NCBI GenBank assembly: GCA_019057795.1
Contig: JAHLWS010000075.1
Coordinates: 44,498 to 108,497 of the forward strand
DNA length: 64,000 nt
DNA from: Promethearchaeota archaeon
GTDB taxonomy: Archaea; Asgardarchaeota; Lokiarchaeia; Sigyniarchaeales; SOKP01
Direction of reading: 5' to 3'
Shown in pieces: positions 43,152-52,298 of this stretch. The position numbers were made by a program, and so were the translations under genes. The notes below the pieces were generated by a model. That model searched no databases. It saw nothing but the letters and a program-made list of their open reading frames with translations, and was not told where the DNA came from. Numbering within the stretch: position 1 is the stretch's first letter; every line of letters begins with the position of its first letter.

Positions 43152-43360
43152 TAAAGGTACACACAGTCGAGTGTAACTGATTGGATATCTATATCCGAGA
43201 AAATAGAATTTAAATTTTTTTTTAATTATATTTTATAAGTCGCTTGCTAATTACTAAGCTACTTATATTTCTAAATAATAATTTTTAATATCTTAAGTAA
43301 ATACATTTACCTATAATTATAAACTACTAAAATTCGAAGAAATAATAGTGGCACTCAGAT

Positions 43361-44650
43361 ATGAAAAACCAATACATTGTTAATAATAAAATTACAAACG
43401 ATTTTGTTGAAAAATACACAAAAACGACATATCGTATAATAGGTAGGAATAAGCACACTGCAATTAAACCTTGTCATTGGTTAGAACAAAAATTATTAAC
43501 AGGTAGAGATAATCGAAATTGTTATAAAGGAGTTTTTGGAATTCAAAGCCACAGATGTTTACAAAATACTCCTTCTATGCCGTTCTGCAACCATCAATGC
43601 GTATTTTGTTGGAGAGACATTGAATTAGGAAGTTTGGGCAGTGAATTTATTGTTGAGCCGGACGAACCAAAAGATCTAGTTGATGAAATGATCCGCCACC
43701 AGCGTGATATTATAAAAAATCATTTGCCGTTAAGAAGATATCTTGAAAATTACGAAATTATGGTGGACACGCTCAATTTTATGTTATCGAATGATGATAA
43801 TTATAATATAAATTCACTTTCCAGAAACCTTCATGTAAGTAAAAACAAGGTTGACCGCGCTGTTAATTTACTAAAAAATCAAAAATTTATTACGGCTACA
43901 GATGATTCTTTGAAAAATTATAGAGTCGAGAAAGAGATTTCCTGCTGTATTGATTCACGAGATGAAATAATAAAGTTATTCAATTTAGCATTAACGACTC
44001 CTGATGAGATAATGCAAGTTCATGGCGAAGCCATGAATCCAAATCACGCCGCAATATCACTTGATGGTGAACCGCTATTATATCCCAAAATAGGCGGATT
44101 GGTTGAAGAATTCCGGAATCGCAACATGACGTCATTTATTGTAACTAACGGAACGCTACCAGAAATGATTGAAAGTTTAAATTCATTACCTTCCCAACTG
44201 TATATAACCTTACCTGCACCAAACGAGACGGTGTATAAAAAAGTTTGCCGCCCTATGATTAAAAATGGGTGGGGTAAAATATTAGACACCTTAGATTTAG
44301 TTGAAAGTTTATCTTGTAGAAGCTTAGTAAGAATAACAGCTGTAAAAAACTTAAATTTATCTGAAAATTACATAAAGGACTATATTAAATTAATTGATAA
44401 AGCTAATCCAAATTTTTTTGAAATAAAAGGATTTACATTACAAGCAAAAGCGCTCATGATCAACGAAAGGCTAAAAAGCGATAAAAAACTCCAATATTAC
44501 TTCCCAGAATATGAATATTTAGAAGAATTAGCTCTAAAATTCGAAGAGATTGGAAATTTTCCTTTAATATACACAAATAAGGCAAGTAGGGACTTTTTGT
44601 TTGCCGTAAATTGGGATAAAGACAAAGACCCAAAAATAACAACTCTATAA
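43361..44650 (+). CDS. taw1: tRNA 4-demethylwyosine synthase TYW1/Taw1 with inserted helix-turn-helix
   Basis: Radical SAM enzyme that builds the tricyclic wyosine base from N1-methylguanosine-37 of tRNA-Phe with pyruvate. The cluster motif is CNHQCVFCWRD (Cys76, Cys80, Cys83); HAAISLDGEPLLYPKIGGL and FIVTNGTLPEMI are typical of the family. Extra Cys near residues 38, 54 and 66 could hold the second cluster. At 429 residues it is about 90 longer than usual, because residues about 126-200 form an inserted winged-helix-like segment (LSRNLHVSKNKVDRAVNLL) before the conserved HGEAMNPNHA. Confidence 0.93.
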   Translation: MKNQYIVNNKITNDFVEKYTKTTYRIIGRNKHTAIKPCHWLEQKLLTGRDNRNCYKGVFGIQSHRCLQNTPSMPFCNHQCVFCWRDIELGSLGSEFIVEPDEPKDLVDEMIRHQRDIIKNHLPLRRYLENYEIMVDTLNFMLSNDDNYNINSLSRNLHVSKNKVDRAVNLLKNQKFITATDDSLKNYRVEKEISCCIDSRDEIIKLFNLALTTPDEIMQVHGEAMNPNHAAISLDGEPLLYPKIGGLVEEFRNRNMTSFIVTNGTLPEMIESLNSLPSQLYITLPAPNETVYKKVCRPMIKNGWGKILDTLDLVESLSCRSLVRITAVKNLNLSENYIKDYIKLIDKANPNFFEIKGFTLQAKALMINERLKSDKKLQYYFPEYEYLEELALKFEEIGNFPLIYTNKASRDFLFAVNWDKDKDPKITTL

Positions 44651-44674
44651 TAACGTAAAAAAGAGTTTTAAAAC

Positions 44675-45304
44675 TTAATTTTCTAGGTGTGTATTTATAG
44701 TGCGTTTCAATTTGTCTAAATTTGTTTTCTTTAACGCAGAGAATTCTAAATAGGGCGTTTTAGAGCGATCGTTAGAGATTTTCTCGTTTACATGAATTAA
44801 ATTTAGTCCATATTCCTTAGCGGTATTAATAAATAAAGAGATTATTCTCTTCTTATCAAAAACTGAGATTTTATCGATTTTATTCAAGATAACTAAAAGA
44901 GGGATGTCAAATTCTTTTAAAAATTTAATTAATTCAAATGTTAACGGAATTGTAATTTGACTTTGAAAGTGATATTTTTTTAACTCATCTTCAATTCTTA
45001 AAATGCTTACTATTACTAAACCAAAAAAGTATTTGTTATGATGCTTTTCGATGTGAACAACTAATTGCTTCTTTATATGTTCCTCTCTGCGTCGGCTAGG
45101 ACTTTTCATATAACCAAAACCAGGCAAATCTAAAATGTCGTACGGCATTTGAGGTATCTTTATAGCCTTAATTAGTAAAGTGCTTCCTGGCCGTTTGCCA
45201 GTTTTTCCTTTGAACTTTCTCGGATTTGGAAGCAAAAGTTTGGTAACTGAGCTCTTTCCTACATTACTATTCCCAATAATTAAAAGAGAGGGTTTATCTG
45301 CCAT
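44675..45304 (-). CDS. engB: EngB-family GTP-binding protein
   Basis: A 209-residue GTPase of the TrmE-Era-EngA-YihA-Septin group: G1 IIGNSNVGKSS, a switch region GKRPGSTLLI, G3 LDLPGFGYM, G4 LNKIDK and a C-terminal SAL motif (FSALKK). Bacterial EngB acts in 50S subunit assembly, and archaeal members are likely ribosome-associated too. It lies 40 nt downstream of the acidic repeat protein gene on the same strand; co-transcription is possible. Confidence 0.9.
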   Translation of the reverse strand: MADKPSLLIIGNSNVGKSSVTKLLLPNPRKFKGKTGKRPGSTLLIKAIKIPQMPYDILDLPGFGYMKSPSRRREEHIKKQLVVHIEKHHNKYFFGLVIVSILRIEDELKKYHFQSQITIPLTFELIKFLKEFDIPLLVILNKIDKISVFDKKRIISLFINTAKEYGLNLIHVNEKISNDRSKTPYLEFSALKKTNLDKLKRTINTHLEN

Positions 45305-45344
45305 GATTGTTACCCATTATTTATTATAAATATATTGAAGAATT

Positions 45345-46262
45345 CTATATATCAAGAAATTCGTCTTTTAGAAAATCTGTGTACATTTTTTTCTTTTCTT
45401 CTTCTTTTAGAATAGGCCTTGTACTGATAGGTTCTCCAACTTTTTCTAAAATTTCTCTGATGCCTTTTATTCCAATATTAATTTTGAATTTACCTCCTTT
45501 CATATATTTTACAACTTGCTTATCATTTAGAGTAAGTCTCAAAATGTAACCTAGTCCAAAATAGAATTGATTTTCCGGGATGGGATCAATGGGGCTTTTG
45601 CTCGTAACTTCTTTCAGCATATCATAAAGCAACGCTTTACTCACGAAACTATCTTCTGCTTGATAAACTAAATAATAAAGAGAGTGGTACCAAATTTTAT
45701 CGCGTTTATTCTTAACACGCTCTAAAAATTTTTCTGGAGTTATAATTTCCTTCGCTTTTTCTTTTTTCCGCTCTATAAGTTCTAGTTTGATACGTTCTTC
45801 TAATTCTGAAGATACACCTCTGCTAACGGGAGTTTGGAGAATATTTTCCCCCGTTACTTGGCTATCTTCTTGTTTTACTGTTTCTATAGCTTTTTGCATA
45901 TCCTGAAGCTCATCAAAATCGATTTCTTCAAGATCAGAGAAATCGCTAATCATTGCTTCCTTTTGTGCTAAGTAATCTTCGCGTTCATTTGTTTGGAGCT
46001 CAGATCTAATTAAATCAAGTTCTTTTGATATTCCCTCTTCAATAGCTTCTTCGTTTTCTAAGGACTCAAGTTCTTTAACTTTTGCTATTGCTTCTTGCAT
46101 TTCTTTTAATTCGTCGAGGTCTAGATCTTCCAAATCAGAAAAGTCAGTTTCGAGATTTTTCATATCTGATAAATAGGTTTCTAAATCATCTTGGTCTTGT
46201 GTTGACTCTTGTTTATCATCATTGCTTTTTTCTTCGTTCTGCTTTTCTTGATCTTCGGTCAT
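45345..46262 (-). CDS. Acidic repeat protein, unknown
   Basis: 305 residues. The first 150 are highly acidic with a duplicated motif: LETDFSDLEDLDLDELKEM and MISDFSDLEEIDFDELQDM, each followed by Q-K/E-AI-x-x-V-K. The C-terminal 130 residues look folded (KIWYHSLYYLVYQAEDSFVSKALLYDMLK) and end basic; a winged-helix-like fold is possible. No membrane segment. It is divergent from the first Rab-like GTPase (46412), sharing a 150-bp promoter region, and precedes the EngB-like gene. The duplicated short motif could be a docking site. Confidence 0.75.
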   Translation of the reverse strand: MTEDQEKQNEEKSNDDKQESTQDQDDLETYLSDMKNLETDFSDLEDLDLDELKEMQEAIAKVKELESLENEEAIEEGISKELDLIRSELQTNEREDYLAQKEAMISDFSDLEEIDFDELQDMQKAIETVKQEDSQVTGENILQTPVSRGVSSELEERIKLELIERKKEKAKEIITPEKFLERVKNKRDKIWYHSLYYLVYQAEDSFVSKALLYDMLKEVTSKSPIDPIPENQFYFGLGYILRLTLNDKQVVKYMKGGKFKINIGIKGIREILEKVGEPISTRPILKEEEKKKMYTDFLKDEFLDI

Positions 46263-46411
46263 TTAGATCACATCCAATCTAATTAATTCTCAAAATACCT
46301 ATAATATTAATAATAACCTTTAATTCTTTAAATGTTAAGATTTGTATATATAAATAATTTGAAACATTTTATTAATAATAATTAAATAAAGACATATTTT
46401 CACATAATATT

Positions 46412-46972
46412 ATGTCAAACGAAGAAAAAGAGTATAAATTTAAAATTACGGTAATAGGTAATGGTGGCGTCGGAAAAACAACTTTAGTTAAAAAGTATAC
46501 TACTGGATCATTTCAAAAGGATTATATCGCTACTCTAGGCGCTCAGTTCTCAAAATACGAAGAGATTATAGAAGGGAACCAAATTAGTTTATTCATATGG
46601 GATATTGCAGGTCAAGATGTTTTTGAAACAATGCGTAGTAAGTTTTATAATGGAAGTAGTGCTGCAATTATAGTGTTTTCTCACGCACCAGAAGAAATAA
46701 CGAGTTTTAATCACGTTGATAAATGGCTTAAAGAACTTAATGAATATTGTGGAAATATTCCAATTGCATTATTTGGAAATAAGATCGATTTAATTGATGA
46801 GAAAGATTTAGCTCTAAACGAGGATAAATTAAATTCTGATTTCAACGTTGGAAAATATTCGAAGGATCATAAATTCATTGGATATTTTAAAACAAGCGCT
46901 TTAACAGGTCAAGGTGTTATTGAAGCATTTCAAAAGTTAGTTAGAGACCTTTACTTTAAAACTACTATATAA
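46412..46972 (+). CDS. Rab/Ras-like small GTPase, copy 1 of tandem pair
   Basis: 186 residues: G1 GNGGVGKTT, switch I Thr in TLGAQFSKYEE, G3 WDIAGQDVF with Gln present, G4 GNKIDL, G5 SALTGQ. All the residues needed for GTP binding and hydrolysis are present. No C-terminal cysteines for prenylation. It is closely similar over the whole length to the next gene (shared AGQD, FYNGSS/FYTGSS, HAPEE/HAPEQ and VDKWL), indicating a recent duplication. Partner regulators may include the roadblock proteins of this region. Confidence 0.95.
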   Translation: MSNEEKEYKFKITVIGNGGVGKTTLVKKYTTGSFQKDYIATLGAQFSKYEEIIEGNQISLFIWDIAGQDVFETMRSKFYNGSSAAIIVFSHAPEEITSFNHVDKWLKELNEYCGNIPIALFGNKIDLIDEKDLALNEDKLNSDFNVGKYSKDHKFIGYFKTSALTGQGVIEAFQKLVRDLYFKTTI

Positions 46973-47111
46973 TTTAAATTCCCTTATTTTTTTATTCAAC
47001 AAATCTATACTCTTGAACACTGAAGCAACGTATTAATATTTCTTTTTGTGAAGATTTAAAAAATTCAATTATTACTAATTAAAAAAGTAAGAAATTATTT
47101 TACAAAATATT

Positions 47112-47666
47112 ATGTCTGAAAAAGCTTTTGGATTTAAAATAATTATTATAGGTGCTCCGGCCGTCGGGAAAACATCGTTAATTAGAAAGTATACTACTGA
47201 TTCATTTCAGAAAAGTTATATCTCTACTTTGGGGGCTCAGTTTTCGAAATATGAAGAAGAGATCGATGGTGAAAAAGTCGAATTGTTTATTTGGGACATA
47301 GCGGGTCAAGATAGTTTTAATGTAATGCGGCAAAAGTTTTATACCGGAAGTAGTGGCGCCATCGTTGTCTTTTCTCACGCTCCAGAACAAACTACAAGTT
47401 TTAATCTTGTTGATAAATGGCTCAATGAACTTAGAGAACATTGTGGAAACATTCCAATTGCGCTATTTGGTAATAAAATCGATCTTATTGATGAAAACGA
47501 TTTAACATTGAATAAAGATAAAGCAACTTCAGATTATAATGTTGGAAAATATGTAATCGATAATAGATTTCTTGGGTATTTTAAAACTAGCGCCTTAACA
47601 GGCCAATGTGTAATTGAAGCGTTTCAAGTTTTAGTTAGGAAGCTTTATTTAAAAGCTAAAATGTAA
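47112..47666 (+). CDS. Rab/Ras-like small GTPase, copy 2 of tandem pair
   Basis: 184 residues: G1 GAPAVGKTS, switch I Thr in TLGAQFSKYEE, G3 WDIAGQDSF, G4 GNKIDL, G5 SALTGQ. G1 differs from copy 1 (GAPA instead of GNGG), which may change nucleotide kinetics. It lacks C-terminal cysteines. A 139-nt gap separates the copies and both have similar upstream AT-rich sequence ending in TATTATGTC, so each probably has its own promoter. Convergent with aEF-2. Confidence 0.95.
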   Translation: MSEKAFGFKIIIIGAPAVGKTSLIRKYTTDSFQKSYISTLGAQFSKYEEEIDGEKVELFIWDIAGQDSFNVMRQKFYTGSSGAIVVFSHAPEQTTSFNLVDKWLNELREHCGNIPIALFGNKIDLIDENDLTLNKDKATSDYNVGKYVIDNRFLGYFKTSALTGQCVIEAFQVLVRKLYLKAKM

Positions 47667-47705
47667 TTAAAAATAATAAAAAAGAAACAGAAATAATAAA
47701 AAATT

Positions 47706-49958
47706 TTAGGTTTTCTTGTAAATAAATCGATCCCAGCTCGAAGTATTAGGTAGATGATCAGGCATGCCTTTACGCTTTCGAATTTCTAGAATTAAATCTT
47801 CTTCTAGACTTTTAGGTACTTTATCAAAACCATCAAATTCGTATCCAAAGAACGCACGTCCTTGAGTAGAACCTCGTATATCATCAGCTATACCAATCGT
47901 TTCAGCAGCAGGAATCGTACCATGAACTCTAACATATTCCCCCTCTGGAATTACGTTCGTAATTCTGCCTCGTCGCTTGGTTATAATCGAGTTCACTGGT
48001 CCTTCTGATCCATCTGGTGTTTTCACATCAATTCTCTGAATAGGTTCAAAAAGATGAGGATCAGCGTCCAACATTGCTAAGGACATAGCAGAGAAAGCCA
48101 TTCCAGCAATTTGCCCGTAGGAAGTATGTCGTGTGTCCTCGTGGATAGTCATATCTGTAAATACTATTTTAAAACCTGCAGCTGGTTCTTTTGCAAGAAT
48201 GCACTCTCCAAGCCAATCTCTAAAAGCGGCTGTTAAATAAGATTTTACTTTATCAAATCGTTGTAAACCAGATGTGCCGTTCACAAGTAAGCTTCCTTGG
48301 TAAACATCTACTATGCGTCTAGCTTCTTTGGCGTCCCAGCCTGCTTCTTCCCTTAAGACTTTTGCCCTATCTTTCTCATTCATCAAATCAGTGATTTTTC
48401 CGGTATCAATTAATTTCTCGGTTGTTTCGTCTAGAGGCTCTATGTATAACAAGATTCGGTTGTGAGTATTGGCAGATTTCGTATAAAATAGTTTACTTCT
48501 CTTGGTAATTTTTTCTCGGTACACTATAATTGGTTCACCGATTAAAATAGGAACTTGGTTATTGATCCGTTTGGTAAGGATTTCAATTTGAAGCGGATCG
48601 ATTCCACTTAGAATGAACTCTCCAGATTCTTTGTCCCGCCGATACATTGCAGTAGGATCTGCTTGAAGCCACTTACTTACTACCGTATCTAATTTGTCGA
48701 TTTCGTGAGGATCTCGTGGCTTTATACTTCTTGAAACTACGGGTTCGCACGCGTATTGGATTTTTTCAAAAGACGGCAGAAGTTTAGCTTCATTTTTATC
48801 CTTTGGCACATCACTAGCTGACATAAATGTCTCTCCAGAGGGACAAATAAAACCGTATATAGCAAATAAATTTCCTGCAGGAATTTTTGGGATATCTAAT
48901 AGATCTGTAATTTCCATGACACCCAATCTTTTTACTCGATTACTTTTTCTGTTATTTACCAAATAGATAGAGTCCGATAGTCGGAATGTTCCAGAAAAAA
49001 CCCTGCCTATTAAAGTTGGTTGATATCCTCTCCTTGGATCTAAAAATATTTTGGTAATCATACCGTATAAAGGACCGTTCGGATCACTCTTTTGAAGCGA
49101 TTGTCCTAGTTCTGAGTTGAGATCACCGCCCCAAATATGAGGTATCCTATATTTTGCTGCTTCCACAGGATTGGGTAAATGATCAACTACCATTCTTAAC
49201 ATTGGCTCGTCGAGTGGAAGATTATCTCTTAACCACTGAATGTCCCCTTCGGTATATTTTGCGAAAACATCTTGTGGTGTTAAACCTTGTTCTAATAATA
49301 TTTCGTATGTAAAACCCCATCCGTGCTTAGCTGACCCTACAGCAACGCTGTTTTTAGCAAAATCAACGCTCCATTTAGATCCTTCTGGCCTAATCTTTTT
49401 GATTAGCTCATTTACTTGTTTTGAAATTTTATCAATTTTCATAAATGTGTCTTCTGGACTCAACTTAAGCTCGCTAATTAAACGATCTACTTTATTGATA
49501 AAAAGAACTGGTTTGCAATACTCTTCACCAACGGCTAATCGGATGTTTGTTTCAGTTTGAGTCATGACCCCTTCTAAAGCATCGACGAGAATTATAGCAC
49601 CGTCACTCCCTCTAAGAGCACGCGAGACTTCCCCTGTAAAGGATATGTGTCCCGGCGTATCATTGATTTGAAGGATATATGGCTCATCATCATCAGGCTT
49701 TCTATGGTCATTAAATGCGAGTAGAACTACACTTGTAAATATAGTAATACCTCTTGCCTGCTCTTCTTCGTCAGAATCAGTCATCTGAAGTTGCCCGGCA
49801 TCTTCTTCTCGCATTAAACCTGCACGCCTTAACAAGTAATCGGTAGCGGTAGTTTTGCCATGGTCTATATGCGCCACTATGCTAAACAACCGTTTTTTTT
49901 CGTATGAACCGGAAGTTATCAGATGCGCAATCTCATCGGGGTTCTTTACTTTAACCAT
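47706..49958 (-). CDS. Elongation factor 2 (aEF-2) with altered diphthamide loop
   Basis: 750-residue translational GTPase with G1 AHIDHGKTT, ARGITIF, DTPGH and FINKVDR; domains II-V follow in the normal order, ending AFFGYEFDGFDKVP. Canonical aEF-2 and eEF2 have HRGxxQ(I/V) in domain IV, with the His modified to diphthamide. Here the segment is HEDTRHTSYGQIAGMAF (His near residue 611): the His is kept but RGG/RGP is TSY. This fits the second EF-2 paralogue known in some Asgard archaea rather than the main factor. ATG at 49958 fits the usual N-terminus. Confidence 0.93.
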   Translation of the reverse strand: MVKVKNPDEIAHLITSGSYEKKRLFSIVAHIDHGKTTATDYLLRRAGLMREEDAGQLQMTDSDEEEQARGITIFTSVVLLAFNDHRKPDDDEPYILQINDTPGHISFTGEVSRALRGSDGAIILVDALEGVMTQTETNIRLAVGEEYCKPVLFINKVDRLISELKLSPEDTFMKIDKISKQVNELIKKIRPEGSKWSVDFAKNSVAVGSAKHGWGFTYEILLEQGLTPQDVFAKYTEGDIQWLRDNLPLDEPMLRMVVDHLPNPVEAAKYRIPHIWGGDLNSELGQSLQKSDPNGPLYGMITKIFLDPRRGYQPTLIGRVFSGTFRLSDSIYLVNNRKSNRVKRLGVMEITDLLDIPKIPAGNLFAIYGFICPSGETFMSASDVPKDKNEAKLLPSFEKIQYACEPVVSRSIKPRDPHEIDKLDTVVSKWLQADPTAMYRRDKESGEFILSGIDPLQIEILTKRINNQVPILIGEPIIVYREKITKRSKLFYTKSANTHNRILLYIEPLDETTEKLIDTGKITDLMNEKDRAKVLREEAGWDAKEARRIVDVYQGSLLVNGTSGLQRFDKVKSYLTAAFRDWLGECILAKEPAAGFKIVFTDMTIHEDTRHTSYGQIAGMAFSAMSLAMLDADPHLFEPIQRIDVKTPDGSEGPVNSIITKRRGRITNVIPEGEYVRVHGTIPAAETIGIADDIRGSTQGRAFFGYEFDGFDKVPKSLEEDLILEIRKRKGMPDHLPNTSSWDRFIYKKT

Positions 49959-50123
49959 TGTAAATTCACTTTAAACTACTTTAATTTTTATTTGATTCAT
50001 TTTCAATAATTGAGAAGGAAAATACGAGAAAAAATAAAAATTTTATGTATTTAGGCAATAAATTCTCTATTTCAGAACTCCTTGTTTAATTTATTTATTT
50101 CTATTCAATGTCTTCATCGGAGA

Positions 50124-51578
50124 TTAAACGTGTGGAAGAATCATATTTATCAAAGTGTATGTTGCCCTTTTACCTGAAGTACTTTTGACATTGAAGGATT
50201 CTGAAATATTTACAACTCTTAGATTCTCTGGAATTTTATTTTTGACAAAATCCATTAAAAACTTAAGAAATTCTGTGTAATCTCTTTCAGATTCTATCCA
50301 TAAGAATTCGTCCCTTTCAAAAAAGTTTGGATTTTTTTTTCTAAACTTAATAGCATGATTTTTCTCTTTAATTGGAGGTCCTCTTCGTTCGTAATTTTTT
50401 GTTATATTAGGTTTTTCACAAAATATGGCTATATTATATTCCTCAAGACCATCTTCAAAGTAGACTTCAAATTCTATTTTGCCAAATCGTTCCGCGTGAG
50501 AGAATTCTTTTTCTCCGTTTGCCTTAATGTTTTCACCGATTGCGTATAATTTATCTCTATTAATGGTATAATGTATCTCGTTATTTTCGTTTTTTAATTC
50601 AACGATAAAGATTTTAGCTAAGAGAGAATTGTCAATCTTAGAAATCTCAACTTCAGGTATCTTATTAATTTTAAAAAAACTTTTGTTCGGGTTATTCATA
50701 AAATCCATTATTCTCTGATTACAATACTTAAATGCTTTTTCTGAAATTGCGGAAGCAACATTTCGATTCTTATCTATAGGATCCGTAATGATGATGTAAT
50801 CGTTTTGGAAATGTTGAATCTTTCCCAACTCTTTCAAAGTTCTATTGTAATAATCGTTAGGTTTTTCTTTAAGGAATTTGAAATTGTTAAATAGGTTTTG
50901 TAGGGTGTCGTAATAATATATTAGTAACTCTGCACTATACCCAATGAATCCAACTTTTCCTACAGCACTTTTGTCGCCATAACTGTGATTAGCTTTAAAA
51001 AATTGCTTTAACAACCTAACATCGTTTTTCTGCTCTGGTGATAATTCCTTTTTTATAAAACGACCGTGCCACGGTGATCTATCAACTGCGGTTATAGGTC
51101 CAAATTTTTTTATATATTCTAATTTTAAATCAAAATAGAGAACAATATCGATCTTAATTTTGATATTATTAATGAAATAATCTACAGTAATGTATGGATG
51201 TTCGGCATATAATAGTCGAGGATTATGAAATTCTTTTAGAATTAATGATTTTTTTATCCAATTATTACACAAATAAAGAAAATCTTTCTTGGACTCTTTT
51301 TTTAACTTATTTTTGCTTAAGCCAGCATATTTTGGGCTATACAGTTCATAATCTAACCCAACAAAGAGATCAATGTCAAAGTCATTTTTTAATTGCGTTT
51401 GTTTGATTCCAGTAGAGCCTTGAGGTTCGATTTTTGTATATTTAAGATTTAACTGCTGAGCTTTTTCATCTAATAATTTCCTGAGTTTTTTAACAATTTC
51501 GTTGATAAGAGTGAGTTCTTCTTGGGTTGGAGTAATATCTTTTAAAATATTTTCAAAAATATCATTTATTAAAGTCAT
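50124..51578 (-). CDS. cca: CCA-adding tRNA nucleotidyltransferase (class I, archaeal)
   Basis: Adds CCA to tRNA 3' ends. The head domain has PQGSTGIKQTQLKNDFDIDLFV (GS motif and DxD catalytic acids), a third acid in IKIDIVLY, then FFKANHSYGDKSAVGKVGFIGYSAELL and the archaeal-type C-terminal body and tail (ERDEFLWIESERDYTEFLKFL). Length of 484 residues is slightly above the usual 430-450. Stand-alone gene in the gap between aEF-2 and the GNAT-aIF5B pair, on the same strand. Confidence 0.93.
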   Translation of the reverse strand: MTLINDIFENILKDITPTQEELTLINEIVKKLRKLLDEKAQQLNLKYTKIEPQGSTGIKQTQLKNDFDIDLFVGLDYELYSPKYAGLSKNKLKKESKKDFLYLCNNWIKKSLILKEFHNPRLLYAEHPYITVDYFINNIKIKIDIVLYFDLKLEYIKKFGPITAVDRSPWHGRFIKKELSPEQKNDVRLLKQFFKANHSYGDKSAVGKVGFIGYSAELLIYYYDTLQNLFNNFKFLKEKPNDYYNRTLKELGKIQHFQNDYIIITDPIDKNRNVASAISEKAFKYCNQRIMDFMNNPNKSFFKINKIPEVEISKIDNSLLAKIFIVELKNENNEIHYTINRDKLYAIGENIKANGEKEFSHAERFGKIEFEVYFEDGLEEYNIAIFCEKPNITKNYERRGPPIKEKNHAIKFRKKNPNFFERDEFLWIESERDYTEFLKFLMDFVKNKIPENLRVVNISESFNVKSTSGKRATYTLINMILPHV

Positions 51579-51672
51579 ACATAAGAGTCTAAAGCGATTG
51601 ATTAAAGTTTAAATTGTTGTTATAATATAAAGGAATTTAAAATTTATCCTTTTGGAATTTAAAACACCATAA

Positions 51673-52296
51673 TTATTTCTTCTTAATTGGGCACCTTATC
51701 ATACTCCAATGGTAAGTATTTGTTCTGGGAGTTAAAACTTTATGTAAATTTCGAAAGCCAAAACGTTTATATAATTTAACATTTCTTTTTGAATTCGTCT
51801 CAAGATATATTATTTTATGGTCTTTCGCAATTTGATTTATCATGAAACTTAACATTCTTCTTCCAATTCCCTTACTTTGATGTTTCGGGTCAATACCAAT
51901 AGTGGATAAATACCAATGCGGAATTGGGACCAATTTTTTATGTAAATCCTCACAAAAATCATCATTTTTTCTTAGAATATGTAAATTTTTCCACTTAATT
52001 TTAAATATAAGGGAAAGTGAACCGCTCTTTATTGATTTCCATATTGAAATTAATGCATTTTTAGGTGGATACCATAACGAAATTCCTTTCAGATTTGAAG
52101 CTGATAAAACTACGCCATGTTTCAAACAGTATTTAATCTGGAATTTAAAAATTTTGAATAAAGTCTTGTGTCTTTCCTTTCCATTGGGGATTAGTTTAGA
52201 AAAAACAGGATCTTCTTGAAAGGCATTGCTTAAAACCTCGCTAGCTAATTTTAGCTGGTCATTAGATAATGAGGTTAATTTTTGAATTTCGGACAT
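51673..52296 (-). CDS. GNAT-family N-acetyltransferase
   Basis: About 207 residues with a GNAT core: helix LASEVLSNAFQEDPVFSKLI, strand ISLWYPP, the pantetheine-binding LSTIGIDPKHQSKGIGRRMLSFMI (R/Q-x-x-G-x-G/A), and IIYLETNSKRNVKLYKRFGFR. The ATG at 52296 lies 2 nt after the aIF5B stop codon (TAAATATG), so the two are translationally coupled. A TTG at 52314 overlapping aIF5B is a less likely start. Substrate unknown. Confidence 0.9.
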   Translation of the reverse strand: MSEIQKLTSLSNDQLKLASEVLSNAFQEDPVFSKLIPNGKERHKTLFKIFKFQIKYCLKHGVVLSASNLKGISLWYPPKNALISIWKSIKSGSLSLIFKIKWKNLHILRKNDDFCEDLHKKLVPIPHWYLSTIGIDPKHQSKGIGRRMLSFMINQIAKDHKIIYLETNSKRNVKLYKRFGFRNLHKVLTPRTNTYHWSMIRCPIKKK

Positions 52297-52298
52297 AT

